From Betaproteobacteria bacterium (GTDB lineage: Bacteria; Pseudomonadota; Gammaproteobacteria; Burkholderiales; Burkholderiaceae_A): a stretch of 64,000 bases of DNA. A program made the translations under genes and the position numbers. The notes below the pieces were generated by a model. The model searched no databases and had not been told where the DNA came from. It saw nothing but the letters and a program-made list of their open reading frames with translations. Of the stretch, positions 38,401-50,512 are shown in pieces. The stretch lies in assembly GCA_016868255.1 (NCBI GenBank), contig VGHN01000003.1, forward strand, positions 62,001 through 126,000, given 5' to 3'. How positions within the stretch are numbered: the stretch's first letter is position 1; every line of letters starts with the position of its first letter.

Positions 38401-39022
38401 ACTTGGTCCTGTGAATCTTGCTGCGCTGAGTGAACTCGAGCAGTCTCGCGAGCGAGAGGGCTTTTTGAACTCACAGGCCGCCGATCTCACCGAGGCGGTA
38501 GAGACGCTCGAGGATGCAATTCGCAAGATTGATCGCGAGAGCCGAGCGCTGCTGCAGGATACCTACGATACGGTTAATCAGAATTTCTCGCGACTCTTTC
38601 CAACTCTGTTCGGTGGTGGAGAGGCGCGGCTTGTGCTCACCGGCGATGAGATTCTGGACGCCGGTGTTCAGGTCATGGCCCAGCCACCGGGCAAGAGGAA
38701 CGTGACGATTCATTTGCTCTCGGGTGGCGAGAAGGCGTTGACGGCAACGGCCCTGGTCTTCGCGCTCTTCCAACTCAATCCGGCGCCGTTTTGCATGCTC
38801 GATGAGGTGGATGCGCCTCTCGATGACCCGAATACTGAGCGACTCTGCAATCTGGTGAGAGAGATGTCGGGCCAGATCCAGTTTATTTTCATCACCCACA
38901 ACAAGATTTCAATGGCCCTTGCAGAGCATCTTGTTGGAGTGACGATGCAAGAGTTGGGTGTGTCGCGACTGGTCGCGGTGGACCTCGACGCAGCCAGCGC
39001 CTCGGTCCAAGAGGCGGCCTAA
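35483..39022 (+). CDS. smc: Chromosome partition protein SMC
   Basis: SMC is the condensin ATPase that compacts and segregates the chromosome. In 1179 residues the order is: N-terminal ATPase half (LSGFKSFVDPT, Walker A GPNGCGKSN at about residues 32-40), Q-loop region and EEAAGVSKYRERRRE, a long coiled coil, a hinge around 510-680, a second coiled coil, and the C-terminal half with signature LSGGEKALTATAL and Walker B FCMLDEVDAPLDD. The GTG start gives the standard N-terminus MRLTQLRLSGFKSF; no Shine-Dalgarno is seen. scpA and scpB are not nearby. zipA follows after 22 bp. Confidence 0.97.
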   Translation: MRLTQLRLSGFKSFVDPTQLQVSRQLVGIVGPNGCGKSNVIDAVRWVLGESRAAELRGENMHDVIFNGSSTRKPAGRASVELIFDNSAGRLGGPWGRYAELSVKRVLSRDGQSTYQINGQNVRRKDVYDVFLGTGLGPRAYAIIGQGMISRVIESKPEELRVFLEEAAGVSKYRERRRETENRLSDARGNLARVDDIRQELTKRIEQLEAQAQVAEVFQNKSSERQSKQALLLAVRRHESELSRSAQALERSRLLTDLEQQQAELRHLELEIEQARQALEADQAQSQEVQAELYEINTAVARQEVEDKNHSQAKERASATLSLSTLTLERLVAEEDELRSALAEQESALERHLAEMMRLEALVTETREQLNPQEESRQEQETSLQELRAVIATLQVDQRGNDARLQELISRRDTLEAHIERKSVERGTLERMDPTALASIRVQQEEAQSLIASAQAKLEETVGQIATAQQEQEQARADLQQADQRLATRAAERSAQESLLAAMESQGGLLEWTRSQSWAKEKMLWAGLKVEEGWQVAVGAMLENRLTAIPIESLNVANDWTSLKPPERLTVFERNESVVSPSPRDAGMAPLAMAVRGDDAGAAMARLWLAGMFQAKDFSEAMGRRNALQANEMLVTPEGLAVGRTHITIPGDSKADHSALLGQRDRVRDLAAAVRSAEIQQAEAAARLAERDQALVAMRQAREAAQQTIDKAMARAHELDLTAVRLQEKATRLEAAEKEIDRSILEAQAELEGLVQRLQEMGRVKEDLVIRLAGLAEQSAETEVRLAEAESKCRGLRESLSAAQSSLQEARLEERTAEGQANSVRTQIDDLARRRQEALDRQTASQRELTDAEAALSQSQLQTLLEKRVEVERRLSQARAVVDASADRLRTMDESRLAIERKAIPLRESMSAVEVAIASATATIEQIEQQIADTNIDLATVTAQWEGGMPPPGLPRPSSLQADINRLAREIEALGPVNLAALSELEQSREREGFLNSQAADLTEAVETLEDAIRKIDRESRALLQDTYDTVNQNFSRLFPTLFGGGEARLVLTGDEILDAGVQVMAQPPGKRNVTIHLLSGGEKALTATALVFALFQLNPAPFCMLDEVDAPLDDPNTERLCNLVREMSGQIQFIFITHNKISMALAEHLVGVTMQELGVSRLVAVDLDAASASVQEAA

Positions 39023-39044
39023 GCGCCACCACAAAGGGCCTCCG

Positions 39045-39965
39045 TTGCCGCCGCCCGACTCACTCCCACTGCTATTGGTGACCCTCGGCCTTGCGGTCAT
39101 GGTTGCTGTCTGGTGGGTCAATCGCTCCGAGCGCAGGCGACTGGAGCAACTCAACCCGGTTCGTCGTGATCCCGCTTCTCACTGGTGGTCTGGGCCGGCG
39201 TCCACATTGGCCACTGCGCGTGCGGATGGACTAGAGGAACTCGTTCCCAATGAGCTGTTTGAATGGCCGGTGTTCTTTCGAGTGGACAAGTCGCAGGGGC
39301 CGGCCTGGGTCGAGATGGTCTCCAATCGAATGCGTTGCGGCAGCAAGCCCATGCGATTTGGACGCGATGGGGCCCTGTGGGTCTCCTTGTTGCTCTGCAC
39401 TCGACAGGGGCCACTCTCCCTGGCCGAACACACTGTGTTTGTCGAGCGCTTATTCGAGATCGGCAAGCGATTTGGCGTCAAACCCGAGGGAATCAAAACC
39501 TTTGCGGAGGCCCATGGTCTCTCCCGAGACGCAGAGATGGCCATGTCTGATTTGGATGGTCAGTTGGCCTTCCACTTGGTCACGGACGCTCCGCCGTCCG
39601 TTGAGGCCTTTTCATCGGCCTGGCGTCAGTGCGGGCTTCAGGAGCGGGGGGAGGGCCGATTCTCAATGGTGGGGGCCGATTCAGAAGTTCAATTCAGCGT
39701 CTTGCCAGGAGACCAGGGCCGCCTCTGCAGCCTGCTGCTCGATTTGCCCAGGGCCACAGAGCCAGTGCAGGTTCTCGATTCGATGTTCGAGGTGTCCGAT
39801 CAGATGGCGCAATGGTTCGGTGCGGAGTTGGTTGACGACCGAGACATTGTGCTGACCCGACAAGCGCAGTCGGTCATCCGTGAGCAGGTGCAAGAACGGG
39901 CCAAGGCATTGGCGAATGTCGGCTTATTGCCGGGAAGCCCGCTCTCAAGACTTATTTTCCAGTAG
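39045..39965 (+). CDS. zipA: Cell division protein ZipA-like
   Basis: ZipA anchors FtsZ to the inner membrane. The 306-residue protein has an N-terminal membrane helix (about residues 7-24, LPLLLVTLGLAVMVAVWWV), a basic juxtamembrane stretch, and a C-terminal region matching the FtsZ-binding domain (EGIKTFAEAHGL to about residue 300). The long frame begins inside smc. I chose a TTG at 39045 because AAAGGG lies 6 bp upstream and the TM helix then starts near the N-terminus. Sequence similarity is moderate; position between smc and ligA, as in many Burkholderiales, supports the call. Confidence 0.82.
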   Translation: MPPPDSLPLLLVTLGLAVMVAVWWVNRSERRRLEQLNPVRRDPASHWWSGPASTLATARADGLEELVPNELFEWPVFFRVDKSQGPAWVEMVSNRMRCGSKPMRFGRDGALWVSLLLCTRQGPLSLAEHTVFVERLFEIGKRFGVKPEGIKTFAEAHGLSRDAEMAMSDLDGQLAFHLVTDAPPSVEAFSSAWRQCGLQERGEGRFSMVGADSEVQFSVLPGDQGRLCSLLLDLPRATEPVQVLDSMFEVSDQMAQWFGAELVDDRDIVLTRQAQSVIREQVQERAKALANVGLLPGSPLSRLIFQ

Positions 39966-39972
39966 CGTGTAG

Positions 39973-42102
<2,130 letters not shown>

Positions 42103-42114
42103 GGGAGCAGGGGC

Positions 42115-43014
42115 ATGGCGAGTATTCCGAATCAGGCGGTGCGCAAGGCCGTCTTTCCTGTTGCGGGGCTTGGCACCCGATTCCTACCGGCCACCAAGGC
42201 GAGCCCGAAGGAGATGCTGCCGGTGGTCGACAAGCCACTGATTCAGTATGCGGTGGAGGAGGCTGCTGCAGCGGGAATCACCGAGATGATTTTTATCACC
42301 GGGCGATCCAAGCGCGCCATTGAGGATCACTTTGACAAGGCGGTTGAACTGGAAGCCGAGCTGGCGGCAAAGAACAAGCACGAGCTCTTGCGGGTGGTGC
42401 AGAGTGTTGCACCCGATAGCATTCACTGCATTTATATTCGCCAGCCGGAACCACTGGGTCTCGGCCACGCAGTGCTCTGTGCGCAGCCTGTCATTGGTGA
42501 TGAGCCCTTTGCGGTCATTCTGGCCGACGATCTCATGGACACAGGAGAAGGCGGGCTGCCCGTTATGGCGCAGATGACCGCCTTGTATGCCGAGCACCGG
42601 GCCAGTGTCATCGCGGTCCAGGATGTCCCGCGCGACGAGACATCGAAATATGGAATTGTGGCGAGCCAGCCTTGGGGTCGACGGACCGAGCGGGTGGTCT
42701 CAATTGTCGAAAAACCAAAACCCGCCGATGCGCCTTCGACCCTTGCGGTGACCGGACGTTATCTGCTCTCGCCGCGCATCTTTGGAATTCTTGAGCAGCA
42801 GACACCGGGTGCCGGTGGTGAAATTCAACTCACCGATGCCATTGCCAAACTTCTCGATGACGAACCCGTGTTGGCGTATCGGTATGAGGGCACGCGGTTC
42901 GACTGCGGCTCCAAGCAGGGTTACCTGCGGGCAACCGTCACCCTTGCAATGCGGCACGCACAGGAAGGGACCGACTTTCAGGCATGGCTGCGCCAGCATC
43001 TTGCAGAACGTTGA
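42115..43014 (+). CDS. galU: UTP-glucose-1-phosphate uridylyltransferase GalU
   Basis: GalU makes UDP-glucose, a precursor for LPS core and other glycans. The 299-residue nucleotidyltransferase has the signature [20 protein letters not shown] (about residues 14-33), [25 protein letters not shown] (metal Asp) and [10 protein letters not shown]. The ATG at 42115 follows ligA by 12 bp. Its last 77 bp overlap the 3' end of glnD on the other strand, the longest tail-to-tail overlap of the window. Confidence 0.96.
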   Translation: MASIPNQAVRKAVFPVAGLGTRFLPATKASPKEMLPVVDKPLIQYAVEEAAAAGITEMIFITGRSKRAIEDHFDKAVELEAELAAKNKHELLRVVQSVAPDSIHCIYIRQPEPLGLGHAVLCAQPVIGDEPFAVILADDLMDTGEGGLPVMAQMTALYAEHRASVIAVQDVPRDETSKYGIVASQPWGRRTERVVSIVEKPKPADAPSTLAVTGRYLLSPRIFGILEQQTPGAGGEIQLTDAIAKLLDDEPVLAYRYEGTRFDCGSKQGYLRATVTLAMRHAQEGTDFQAWLRQHLAER

Positions 43015-45634
43015 GCAGGGCGGTCTCGAGCGCTACTCGCTGGCGTTCGGTCTCGAGTCCACGCGACTCCAGTAGAAAGTGGTCCTCGGCCCGTTCACCA
43101 AGGGTGTTGATGCGGGCTGAGCGCAAGGAGATCCGTTCAGCCGATAGGCAGCGGGCAATTCGATAGAGGAGTCCGGGCCGATCCGCCGCGGTAACCGAAA
43201 GAACAAGGTGTTGTGCGGTCTCATCCATCACCAGCTGAACGCTGGGGTGGATGGGAAAACTCTTGGACCGACGAGAGAGGCGCCCTTGGCTGGGTTCGCC
43301 AAGCGGGCGGCTTTGCATCAGGTGCTCTCTGAGTCCTGCAGATACAACGGTCAGCATCTCTCGCTCTTGTCCCTCGAATTGCGAGGGATTGAGAAGGAAG
43401 CTGTCGAGTACGAAGCCGTTGGGAGTGGTGTGAATTCGAGCCTCTAAAACGGGCAGGCCCTGGCGATCGAGAAACTCGGTGATTCGAGCGAAAAGGTCTT
43501 CAGAGTCTTGCTGATAGACGACCAGCTGAATGCCCAGTTCATCGTGCGCGATGCGCGCAAAGACTCGGGGCAGGGCGGAGTCCTCGCGCCCGACCAGGTT
43601 GCGCGCATGCCAGGCGATTTCATTGGCATCGTGACTTAAAAAATATTGCAGTCCAAGTCCTCGCCAGAATGCGATGACGGCATCAATGTCTTTGGCTTCC
43701 AACTTGAGTTGTTGAAGAGCCAGCTCTCGTTTGTGGCTCACTGCATTGGTGTGCAGTGTGGTCGCATCGATCTCCGATCCCTGAGAGTTAATGAGTTGCT
43801 CGGCTCGGTCGAAGAGATCTTCCAGTAGTTTGGCCTTCCAGTTATTCCAGACCTTGGGGCTGGTGCCACGAATATCGGCCACTGTCAGCAGATAGAGCGC
43901 GCGCAGCCGCTGCTGAGTCTGAACAATTGCAGCAAATCGTTGAATGACGCCCGGGTCCGCAAGGTCTTCCTTCTGCGCCATGCTCGACATGGTCAGGTGG
44001 TGGCGAACGAGGAACATTAGGAGGTCCGTGGTGGGGGTGTCAATCTTGAATTGACGGCAGAAGCGTTTGACCTCGGCTTCGCCGAGCTCGGAATGGTCGC
44101 CCCCTCGGCCCTTGGCGATGTCATGGAACAGCGCTGCCAGATAAAGCTTCCAAGGTTCGCCGAACTCTTGCATAAGTGAGGTCATTCGCGGGAATTCATG
44201 GGCATGCTCAGGCAGGCTGAACCGCCTGAGATTTCGTATGACCTGAAGAATGTGTTGATCCACTGTGTAGACGTGGAAAAGGTCATGCTGCATTTGGCCA
44301 ACGATTCGCCGAAAGACGGGCAATAGCCGACCCAGAATGCCGAGATCGTTCATGATCCGCAGCGCATGCAGGACACCCCTCGGTTCGCGCAGCAGCGAGA
44401 GAAATGCGGCCCGATTCTCTGGTGACTCACGAAATGGGCGGTCGACCAGTTCACGGGCATGCCAGAGTGAACGCAAGGCACGCGCGGTCATGCCCAGGCG
44501 GGGGCACTCCCTGGCCATCAATATGAATGCCTGAAGGATGGCCTCGGGTCGTCTCTCGAAGAGGGTCTCATCGGTGATGTCGAGCAGGCCACGTGTCTCA
44601 CAGAAGTCGGGGGCCAGTGGTCGAGATGGCGTCGCTTCAATGCCGGCCTCGGTGCCTGTCCGACCCGACCCGATGTTGTCGAAATGCTGCAAGCGAGGTT
44701 CGAGGTTTGCAAGCAAGACGGTGGTGACCTGTCTCACCAGTTTTGCAGCCCGATAGTAGCGTTGCATCAGAACCTCGCTGAGCCGTTTGCCCCGGACGGG
44801 TTGGCACTCAAGGGATTCCGCAACCAGGGTCTGGAGGTCGTATACGAGGCGGTCCTCCCGACGACCCGCCGATGTATGCAGGTGTGCACGAATCGTTAGA
44901 AGAATGGCTTCTTGCTGCTGCAGTTGGGTGGACTCATAGCTTGTCAGCAGCCCCTCGGTGACGAGGTCGGACCAACCGCGCCCCAGCCCCAGTGCAGCGC
45001 TTATCCAGTTCAGAACCTGCAAGTCTCGCAGTCCGCCTGGGCTCTCTTTGACATTGGGCTCGAGTGAATAGGGTGTGTCGTTGAATCGGCTGTGCCGCTG
45101 CCGCATCTCCAGGAGCTTGCCTTGCACAAACGAGGCCACGGGGATCTGTGTGCGCCAGGCCTCGACCAAGGCAGGGTGAAGACCGGTGGGGTCGGCGAGT
45201 GCACGACTCTCCAGCAAGGCCGTTGCAACGGTGAGATCGGCACGCGCCTGGGCTACACATTCGTCGATACTGCGCAGGCTGTGGCCGGCGTCCAGGCCCG
45301 CATCCCATAGGGACGATACAAAGGCGGCGACCGGCCCGCTCAACTCGTTGTCTGTGGTTTTTCCGTCGGTGAGGATGAGCAGATCAAGGTCCGAGTAGGG
45401 CGCAAGTTCACCCCTGCCATAACCACCCACGGCAATAAGGGAGGCACCCGGAACCGCTGCCTGTTCCCAGAGCAGCAAGACAATTTGATCGATATCGTTG
45501 GACAGCTCTCGCATCAGCCCGCGAGGCTTGCCATGCGATTTCCATCCCAGGGCATTGCGCTCTCTTGCCGCGCGAGTTGAGGCGCGGGCGGTGAGGACGG
45601 GTTCTTTCTCTGGGGCGGCTGAGACGGAGGCCAC
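42938..45634 (-). CDS. glnD: PII uridylyltransferase / uridylyl-removing enzyme GlnD
   Basis: GlnD senses glutamine and adds or removes UMP on PII proteins. The nucleotidyltransferase motif is [19 protein letters not shown] (about residues 70-88 from this start), the HD hydrolase motif is [16 protein letters not shown], and two ACT domains follow at the C-terminus (IQLVVYQQD region; [19 protein letters not shown]). The frame is open to a TTG at 45724, inside map. I chose a GTG at 45634 (898 residues), which avoids that overlap and gives an N-terminus of the usual length, but neither start has a clear Shine-Dalgarno. It follows map as in E. coli and overlaps galU by 77 bp. Confidence 0.92.
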   Translation of the reverse strand: MASVSAAPEKEPVLTARASTRAARERNALGWKSHGKPRGLMRELSNDIDQIVLLLWEQAAVPGASLIAVGGYGRGELAPYSDLDLLILTDGKTTDNELSGPVAAFVSSLWDAGLDAGHSLRSIDECVAQARADLTVATALLESRALADPTGLHPALVEAWRTQIPVASFVQGKLLEMRQRHSRFNDTPYSLEPNVKESPGGLRDLQVLNWISAALGLGRGWSDLVTEGLLTSYESTQLQQQEAILLTIRAHLHTSAGRREDRLVYDLQTLVAESLECQPVRGKRLSEVLMQRYYRAAKLVRQVTTVLLANLEPRLQHFDNIGSGRTGTEAGIEATPSRPLAPDFCETRGLLDITDETLFERRPEAILQAFILMARECPRLGMTARALRSLWHARELVDRPFRESPENRAAFLSLLREPRGVLHALRIMNDLGILGRLLPVFRRIVGQMQHDLFHVYTVDQHILQVIRNLRRFSLPEHAHEFPRMTSLMQEFGEPWKLYLAALFHDIAKGRGGDHSELGEAEVKRFCRQFKIDTPTTDLLMFLVRHHLTMSSMAQKEDLADPGVIQRFAAIVQTQQRLRALYLLTVADIRGTSPKVWNNWKAKLLEDLFDRAEQLINSQGSEIDATTLHTNAVSHKRELALQQLKLEAKDIDAVIAFWRGLGLQYFLSHDANEIAWHARNLVGREDSALPRVFARIAHDELGIQLVVYQQDSEDLFARITEFLDRQGLPVLEARIHTTPNGFVLDSFLLNPSQFEGQEREMLTVVSAGLREHLMQSRPLGEPSQGRLSRRSKSFPIHPSVQLVMDETAQHLVLSVTAADRPGLLYRIARCLSAERISLRSARINTLGERAEDHFLLESRGLETERQRVALETALLNVLQDAGAAMPESRSLPVRAALQG

Positions 45635-45675
45635 TTCGATGGGCGGCTGGGCGCTGGATCGGGCCGTTTGGGGCT

Positions 45676-46503
45676 CTATGAGGCCATGGTGGCGTCGACG
45701 GCCGCGCCCTGACAACGCTGCCAATCGGGGCTTCCCGGAGACACCGTAAGCACCTCAAAGCCTTCTTGTGTCACCAGAACCGTGTGCTCCCACTGTGCCG
45801 AGAGACTGTGGTCTTTGGTGACGATGGTCCAGCCATCTGCCAACTCCCGAACCTCGGGGCGCCCCGCGTTGATCATGGGCTCGATGGTGAATGTCATGCC
45901 GGGCGAGAGTCGCATGCCGGTTCCCGGCCGCCCGTAGTGGAGCACCTGGGGATCTTCATGGAAGACTTTGCCAATTCCATGGCCGCAGAACTCTCTTACA
46001 ACCGAACAGCCGTTGGCCTCGGCATGGCGCTGGATTGCGTGGCCGATGTCACCGAGGGTGCGGCCGGGCGCCACCTGCTCAATTCCCTTCCACATGCAGG
46101 CATGGGTGATCTCGCAGAGGCGTTGCGCACCGACCGAGGCGGGGCCAACATAGAACATTCGGCTGGTGTCCCCGTGGTAGCCGTCTTTGATGACTGTGAC
46201 GTCGACATTGAGGATGTCGCCGGATTTCAATACCTTGGGGCCGGGGACGCCGTGGCAGACCTGGTGGTTCACCGAGGTGCAGACCGACTTGGGATACGGG
46301 GTGTAGCCCGGTGGGCAGTAGTTGAGGGGGGCAGGGATGGTCTGTTGAACGTTGACCATGTAATCGTGGCAGAGCCGGTCGATTTCCTCGGTGGTGACCC
46401 CGGGCTTGACATAAGGCGCAATAAAATCAAGAACTTCTGACGCAAGCCGGCCTGCAAGGCGCATGCCTTCGATGTCGTGAGCTGATTTGATTGAAACGGC
46501 CAT
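45676..46503 (-). CDS. map: Methionine aminopeptidase, type I
   Basis: Map removes the N-terminal Met from nascent proteins. The 275 residues show the dimetal ligands in NVDVTVIKDGYHGDTSRMF (two Asp), HGIGKVFHEDP (His), TIEPMIN (Glu) and SAQWEHTVLVT (Glu), with the substrate His in NHQVCHGVP. It is divergent from rpsB, with 163 bp between the start codons, the same arrangement as in E. coli. glnD follows on the same strand. Confidence 0.96.
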   Translation of the reverse strand: MAVSIKSAHDIEGMRLAGRLASEVLDFIAPYVKPGVTTEEIDRLCHDYMVNVQQTIPAPLNYCPPGYTPYPKSVCTSVNHQVCHGVPGPKVLKSGDILNVDVTVIKDGYHGDTSRMFYVGPASVGAQRLCEITHACMWKGIEQVAPGRTLGDIGHAIQRHAEANGCSVVREFCGHGIGKVFHEDPQVLHYGRPGTGMRLSPGMTFTIEPMINAGRPEVRELADGWTIVTKDHSLSAQWEHTVLVTQEGFEVLTVSPGSPDWQRCQGAAVDATMAS

Positions 46504-46592
46504 AACTTGTTAACATTACTAGGTTTTTCGTCAATCCAAAAGAGGCGACGGCGAATGAGGGCATGGTGCTCTCTTATTGTCGATCGCCAATC

Positions 46593-46633
46593 GGAGGCGC
46601 GCAAGGGTGTTTCTCTCTAGGAACGGCGCCTCC
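46593..46633 (+). promoter_or_regulatory. rpsB leader hairpin, candidate S2 autoregulatory element
   Basis: GGAGGCGC (46593-46600) and GCGCCTCC (46626-46633) form a perfect 8-bp GC stem around a 25-nt loop in the 163-bp map-rpsB region, ending 33 nt before the rpsB ATG. In E. coli S2 represses rpsB-tsf through a structured leader; that this hairpin is the equivalent is inference. No promoter was defined in the same gap. Confidence 0.5.
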
Positions 46634-46666
46634 CGTCATTTTGAACCCTTGCAGGAGAAAAAGATT

Positions 46667-47419
46667 ATGTCCGTATCAATGCGTGAAATGCTCGAGGCTG
46701 GTGTGCACTTCGGTCACCAGACCCGCTTTTGGAATCCTCGCATGGCCCCGTTTATTTTCGGCCATCGCAACAAGATTCACATCATTAACTTGGAAGCCAC
46801 CGTGGCCAACATGGCCGATGCACTCAAGTTCATTCGCCAGTTGTCCTCTCGTCGGGGCACGGTGATGTTTGTGGGCACCAAGCGTGCCTCCAGGGAAATC
46901 ATTCAAGAGGAGGCCACGCGCGCTGGAATGCCCTATGTTGACCAGCGTTGGCTGGGTGGCATGCTCACAAATTTCAAGACGGTTAAGACTTCGATCAAGC
47001 GCCTCAAGGACATGGAGGCCCTCTCGGCCGACGGTGGGTTGGAGCGGATGTCGAAGAAGGAAGCACTCTCGTTCGAGCGCGAGCTGGACAAACTCAACAA
47101 GACCCTCGGCGGCATCAAAGACATGAGCGGCCTCCCCGATGCGTTGTTCATCGTGGACGTCGGTTATCACAAGATTGCGCTCCAAGAGGCCAACAAGCTT
47201 GGCGTGCCGGTGGTGGCCATCGTCGATACCAACCACTCCCCCGAGGGCGTGGATTACGTGATTCCTGGCAATGACGACGCGAGCCGTGCCGTTCGACTTT
47301 ATGCACGTGCAATCGCCGACGCGATTATCGAGGGCAAGTCCCAGGCGGTCTCTGAGGTAGTGGTCGCAGTGCAGGAGGCAGAGGAATTTGTGGAGGTGAG
47401 CGAAGGCCAGCCGGCCTAA
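46667..47419 (+). CDS. rpsB: 30S ribosomal protein S2
   Basis: S2 binds late to the 30S subunit and is needed for S1 binding. The N-terminus [18 protein letters not shown] and the stretch [20 protein letters not shown] are typical, as is [16 protein letters not shown]. The open frame starts earlier, but the ATG at 46667 has a strong Shine-Dalgarno (GCAGGAG, 9 bp upstream) and gives 250 residues. It heads rpsB-tsf-pyrH-frr. An intrinsic terminator follows immediately, so only part of the transcription is expected to reach tsf. Confidence 0.98.
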   Translation: MSVSMREMLEAGVHFGHQTRFWNPRMAPFIFGHRNKIHIINLEATVANMADALKFIRQLSSRRGTVMFVGTKRASREIIQEEATRAGMPYVDQRWLGGMLTNFKTVKTSIKRLKDMEALSADGGLERMSKKEALSFERELDKLNKTLGGIKDMSGLPDALFIVDVGYHKIALQEANKLGVPVVAIVDTNHSPEGVDYVIPGNDDASRAVRLYARAIADAIIEGKSQAVSEVVVAVQEAEEFVEVSEGQPA

Positions 47420-47435
47420 GGTTCTCGCCGGTCCC

Positions 47436-47460
47436 AGGGGCTCACGAGCCCCTTTTTTTT
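47436..47460 (+). terminator. Intrinsic terminator between rpsB and tsf
   Basis: AGGGGCTCACGAGCCCCT folds into a GC-rich stem with a short loop (GGGGCT/AGCCCC around CACG) and is followed at once by eight T (47453-47460). It is the clearest rho-independent terminator in the window. It sits 24 bp before the tsf start, inside an operon, so it probably acts as a partial terminator. Confidence 0.88.
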
Positions 47461-47484
47461 AATGAACGAATTTTGGAGGAAACG

Positions 47485-48375
47485 ATGGCTGAAATCAGCG
47501 CTTCGATGGTCAAAGAGTTAAGAGAGAAAACAGACGCCCCAATGATGGAGTGCAAAAAGGCCCTCAGTGAGGCCGATGGCGACATGGACAAGGCAGAGGA
47601 GATCCTTCGGGTTCGTCTCGGCTCCAAGGCAAGCAAGGCCGCCACGCGTGTCACTGCAGAGGGGGTCGTTGGTATATCGATTGAGGGCCAGACTGGCGCC
47701 ATTCTGGAGGTCAACTGCGAGACCGATTTCGTGGCCAAGAACGATGACTTCTTGGCATTCGCGAAGGATGTTGCCGGGCTGGTTCGCACCACCGATGTTG
47801 CAGATCCCTCTGCGTTGGCCTCACTTCCTCTGGCAGGGGGAACGGTTGAATCGGTTCGTGCCGCACTGGTTGGAAAGATCGGCGAGAACCTAACCCTTCG
47901 TCGCTTTGTTCGTGTGCAGGCCAAGGGCAAGCTCTACTCTTACATCCACGGGGGCTCCAAGATCGGGGTCCTGCTCGATTTGGTGGGCGGTGATGAGGCA
48001 CTTGGTCGAGACCTGGCCATGCACATCGCAGCGTCGAAGCCCAAGTCACTTGATTCATCGGGCGTGGATTCGGCGCTGATTGAGGCCGAGCGCCGAGTTG
48101 CTACTGAGAAGGCGGCCGAGTCGGGCAAGCCCGCCGAGATTGTGGCCAAGATGGTCGAGGGTGCCGTGGCCAAGTTTCTCAAAGAGGTCACACTACTGGG
48201 TCAGGTCTTCGTGAAGGCCGAAGATGGCAAGCAGACCATTGAGCAGCTCTTGAAGGCCCGCAACGCCAGCATCGCCGGTTTCGTGCTTTTCATTGTCGGA
48301 GAGGGCATTGAGAAGAAGGTCACCGACTTTGCTGCTGAGGTAGCTGCCCAGCAGGCCGCTGCCCGGGCGGCCTAA
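47485..48375 (+). CDS. tsf: Elongation factor Ts
   Basis: EF-Ts recycles EF-Tu by nucleotide exchange. The N-terminal UBA-like module is [19 protein letters not shown]. The EF-Tu contact follows in [17 protein letters not shown], where TDFVA holds the key Asp-Phe pair. The 296-residue length is normal. The ATG at 47485 has a near-perfect Shine-Dalgarno (TTGGAGGAAACG); the TTG 12 bp upstream is part of that site and not a start. The upstream terminator at 47436-47460 likely sets EF-Ts below S2 unless read through. Confidence 0.97.
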   Translation: MAEISASMVKELREKTDAPMMECKKALSEADGDMDKAEEILRVRLGSKASKAATRVTAEGVVGISIEGQTGAILEVNCETDFVAKNDDFLAFAKDVAGLVRTTDVADPSALASLPLAGGTVESVRAALVGKIGENLTLRRFVRVQAKGKLYSYIHGGSKIGVLLDLVGGDEALGRDLAMHIAASKPKSLDSSGVDSALIEAERRVATEKAAESGKPAEIVAKMVEGAVAKFLKEVTLLGQVFVKAEDGKQTIEQLLKARNASIAGFVLFIVGEGIEKKVTDFAAEVAAQQAAARAA

Positions 48376-48413
48376 GCGGTCTTCGGCATGCGACTGAAGG
48401 GGCGATCAATAGA

Positions 48414-49142
48414 GTGACAGCGCAAGTTCCGCCACTGGTCTACCGCAGGGTTCTCCTGAAGCTATCTGGGGAGGCCCTGATGGGATCGGATCCCTATGGC
48501 ATCAACAAGGCCACCATCGATGGCATCGTTGCAGAGATCGCGACAGTGGTGGCCCGTGGCGCCGAGCTGGCTGTCGTGATTGGTGGCGGAAATATCTTTC
48601 GTGGGGTGGCACTGGGCGCAGAAGGAATGGACCGTGCCACGGCCGATTACATGGGGATGATTGCCACGGTCATGAACGCCCTGGCGCTTCAAGACGCCAT
48701 GCGGCAGTCTGGTCTCGAGGCTCGGGTCCAATCGGCCCTGCGAATCGATCAGGTGGTCGAGCCCTATATTCGCCCCAAGGCCATTCGCTACCTCGAAGAG
48801 GGCAAGGTGGTTATTTTCGCAGCAGGCACCGGCAATCCCTTCTTCACCACCGACACTGCGGCCGCCCTTCGCGGCGCAGAGATCGGCGCGCAGATTGTTC
48901 TAAAGGCAACGAAGGTCGACGGCATCTATTCTGCCGACCCAGTTCGAGACCCTTCGGCCACTCGATACGAGGCCATTAGCTTTGATGAGGTCATGGCCAA
49001 AGACCTCAAGGTCATGGATGCAACCGCATTCGCTCTCTGTCGTGATCAGAAACTGCCAATCCGCGTTCTCAGTGTCTTTAAGCCGGGCGCGCTCATGGCC
49101 GCCCTGATGGGGGCCTCAGAGGGAACGCTGGTGCATGTCTAG
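48414..49142 (+). CDS. pyrH: Uridylate kinase PyrH
   Basis: PyrH phosphorylates UMP to UDP and is a hexameric amino-acid-kinase-fold enzyme. Conserved stretches are [13 protein letters not shown] (about residues 12-24), [11 protein letters not shown], the [17 protein letters not shown] active-site segment and [13 protein letters not shown]. Length is 242 residues. The start is GTG at 48414, 38 bp after tsf, with GGGGCGATCAATAGA upstream (a distant purine-rich site). frr follows after 21 bp. Confidence 0.97.
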   Translation: MTAQVPPLVYRRVLLKLSGEALMGSDPYGINKATIDGIVAEIATVVARGAELAVVIGGGNIFRGVALGAEGMDRATADYMGMIATVMNALALQDAMRQSGLEARVQSALRIDQVVEPYIRPKAIRYLEEGKVVIFAAGTGNPFFTTDTAAALRGAEIGAQIVLKATKVDGIYSADPVRDPSATRYEAISFDEVMAKDLKVMDATAFALCRDQKLPIRVLSVFKPGALMAALMGASEGTLVHV

Positions 49143-49163
49143 CCCAATAGGAGATCGTTTGAG

Positions 49164-49724
49164 ATGAGCGTTCAAGAAGTGCGTCAGTCCGCTGAGCAGA
49201 AGATGAACCGCAGCTTTGATTCCTTAAAGGCGAGCCTCTCGAAGATTCGTACGGGGCGCGCCCACACCGGACTCCTCGAGAACTTAACCGTTGATTACTA
49301 CGGCAATCCCACTCCACTCTCGCAGGTGGCGACACTCACGCTACTGGATGCGAGAACCATCGGCGTCAGCCCATGGGAGAAGAAGATGGTAGCCACGGTC
49401 GAGAAGGCCATTCGGGACTCCGATCTCGGCCTCAACCCCGCGGCCTCGGGCGATACCATTCGAGTGCCCATGCCTGCTCTCACGGAAGAACGGCGCAAGG
49501 AATTGGTCAAGGTCATCAAGACCGACGGTGAGGAGGGCAAGATTGCTGTTCGCAATATTCGGCGTGATGCCAATGAACAGCTCAAGAAGCTGGTGAAAGA
49601 CAAACTCATCTCCGAGGATGACGAGCGGCGGGCCCAAGAGGACGTTCAAAAGCTCACCGATCGATTCGTTGCCGATATTGACAAGGCCCTGACTCAGAAA
49701 GAGTCAGAGATCATGACTGTATAA
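49164..49724 (+). CDS. frr: Ribosome recycling factor
   Basis: RRF, with EF-G, splits post-termination ribosomes. The 186-residue protein has the three-helix bundle and small beta domain: [20 protein letters not shown] (about residues 25-44) and [18 protein letters not shown], then [23 protein letters not shown] at the start and the C-terminal [15 protein letters not shown] are also typical. The ATG lies 21 bp after pyrH. uppS begins 2 bp after its stop, so ribosome functions and envelope lipid synthesis are joined here. Confidence 0.97.
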   Translation: MSVQEVRQSAEQKMNRSFDSLKASLSKIRTGRAHTGLLENLTVDYYGNPTPLSQVATLTLLDARTIGVSPWEKKMVATVEKAIRDSDLGLNPAASGDTIRVPMPALTEERRKELVKVIKTDGEEGKIAVRNIRRDANEQLKKLVKDKLISEDDERRAQEDVQKLTDRFVADIDKALTQKESEIMTV

Positions 49725-49726
49725 AC

Positions 49727-50512
49727 ATGGCCAGTCGCCCCGAGAGCTCCACATTGGTTGTACCCGAAGTCTCTTCGGTTCCGCGGCATATCGCGGTGAT
49801 TATGGATGGCAATGGCCGATGGGCCACGCAGCGCCACCTCCCCCGCATGGCGGGGCACGAGCGCGGCGTGGCTGCGCTCAGAGTCGCGGTCGAGGCCTGC
49901 ATGAAGCGGGGCGTCTCCGCGCTCACAGTCTTTGCATTCAGTTCCGAGAATTGGCGCCGTCCTGAAGAAGAGGTGAGTTACCTCATGGGGCTCTTCCTTA
50001 TGGTGCTCCAGCGTGAGGTCAAGGCCCTCAATGCCAATGGCGTGCAGTTACGAGTGGTTGGCGATCTATCGGCCTTCTCACAGAAACTTCAGGCGGCCAT
50101 AGCGGAGTCGCAGCGCCAGACCGCCGGAAACAATCGATTCACGCTCACCGTGGCAGTGAACTATGGTGGGAGGTGGGACATTCTTCAGGCCGTTCGCCGC
50201 ATGCTCGATGTCCAACCCGAGCTCGCACTGGCATCAAGACCCATCCCCGAGGAGGCCCTTGCGCGGGAACTCTGCTTGGCAGACCTCCCCGAGCCCGATC
50301 TCTTCATTCGCACAGGCGGCGAAGAGCGCGTGAGCAATTTCATGTTGTGGCAGTTGGCCTACACAGAGTTCTACTTCACCGATACGCTTTGGCCCGATTT
50401 CGATGCGCAGGCCCTCGACCTTGCCATCGAGTCGTATGCCCGTCGGGAGCGCCGATTCGGTCGTACCTCGGCGCAACTGGCCTCTGAGCCAGCATGCGAC
50501 TCCGGGTCTTAA
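49727..50512 (+). CDS. uppS: Undecaprenyl diphosphate synthase
   Basis: UppS is a cis-prenyltransferase that makes the C55 lipid carrier for peptidoglycan and O-antigen. The catalytic Asp lies in [14 protein letters not shown] (about residues 21-34). [24 protein letters not shown] and the C-terminal [20 protein letters not shown] substrate motif are present. It is 261 residues long. The ATG is 2 bp after frr, and its last 19 bp overlap cdsA. Confidence 0.96.
   Translation: MASRPESSTLVVPEVSSVPRHIAVIMDGNGRWATQRHLPRMAGHERGVAALRVAVEACMKRGVSALTVFAFSSENWRRPEEEVSYLMGLFLMVLQREVKALNANGVQLRVVGDLSAFSQKLQAAIAESQRQTAGNNRFTLTVAVNYGGRWDILQAVRRMLDVQPELALASRPIPEEALARELCLADLPEPDLFIRTGGEERVSNFMLWQLAYTEFYFTDTLWPDFDAQALDLAIESYARRERRFGRTSAQLASEPACDSGS

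Noticed and set aside
45635-45724. N-terminal extension of glnD to a TTG inside map
   Set aside because: It would overlap map by 49 bp with no Shine-Dalgarno, and the GTG at 45634 gives a normal N-terminus; the longer start is not excluded.
45766-46440. 224-codon open frame antisense to map
   Set aside because: It lies completely inside a conserved enzyme gene with no own signals.
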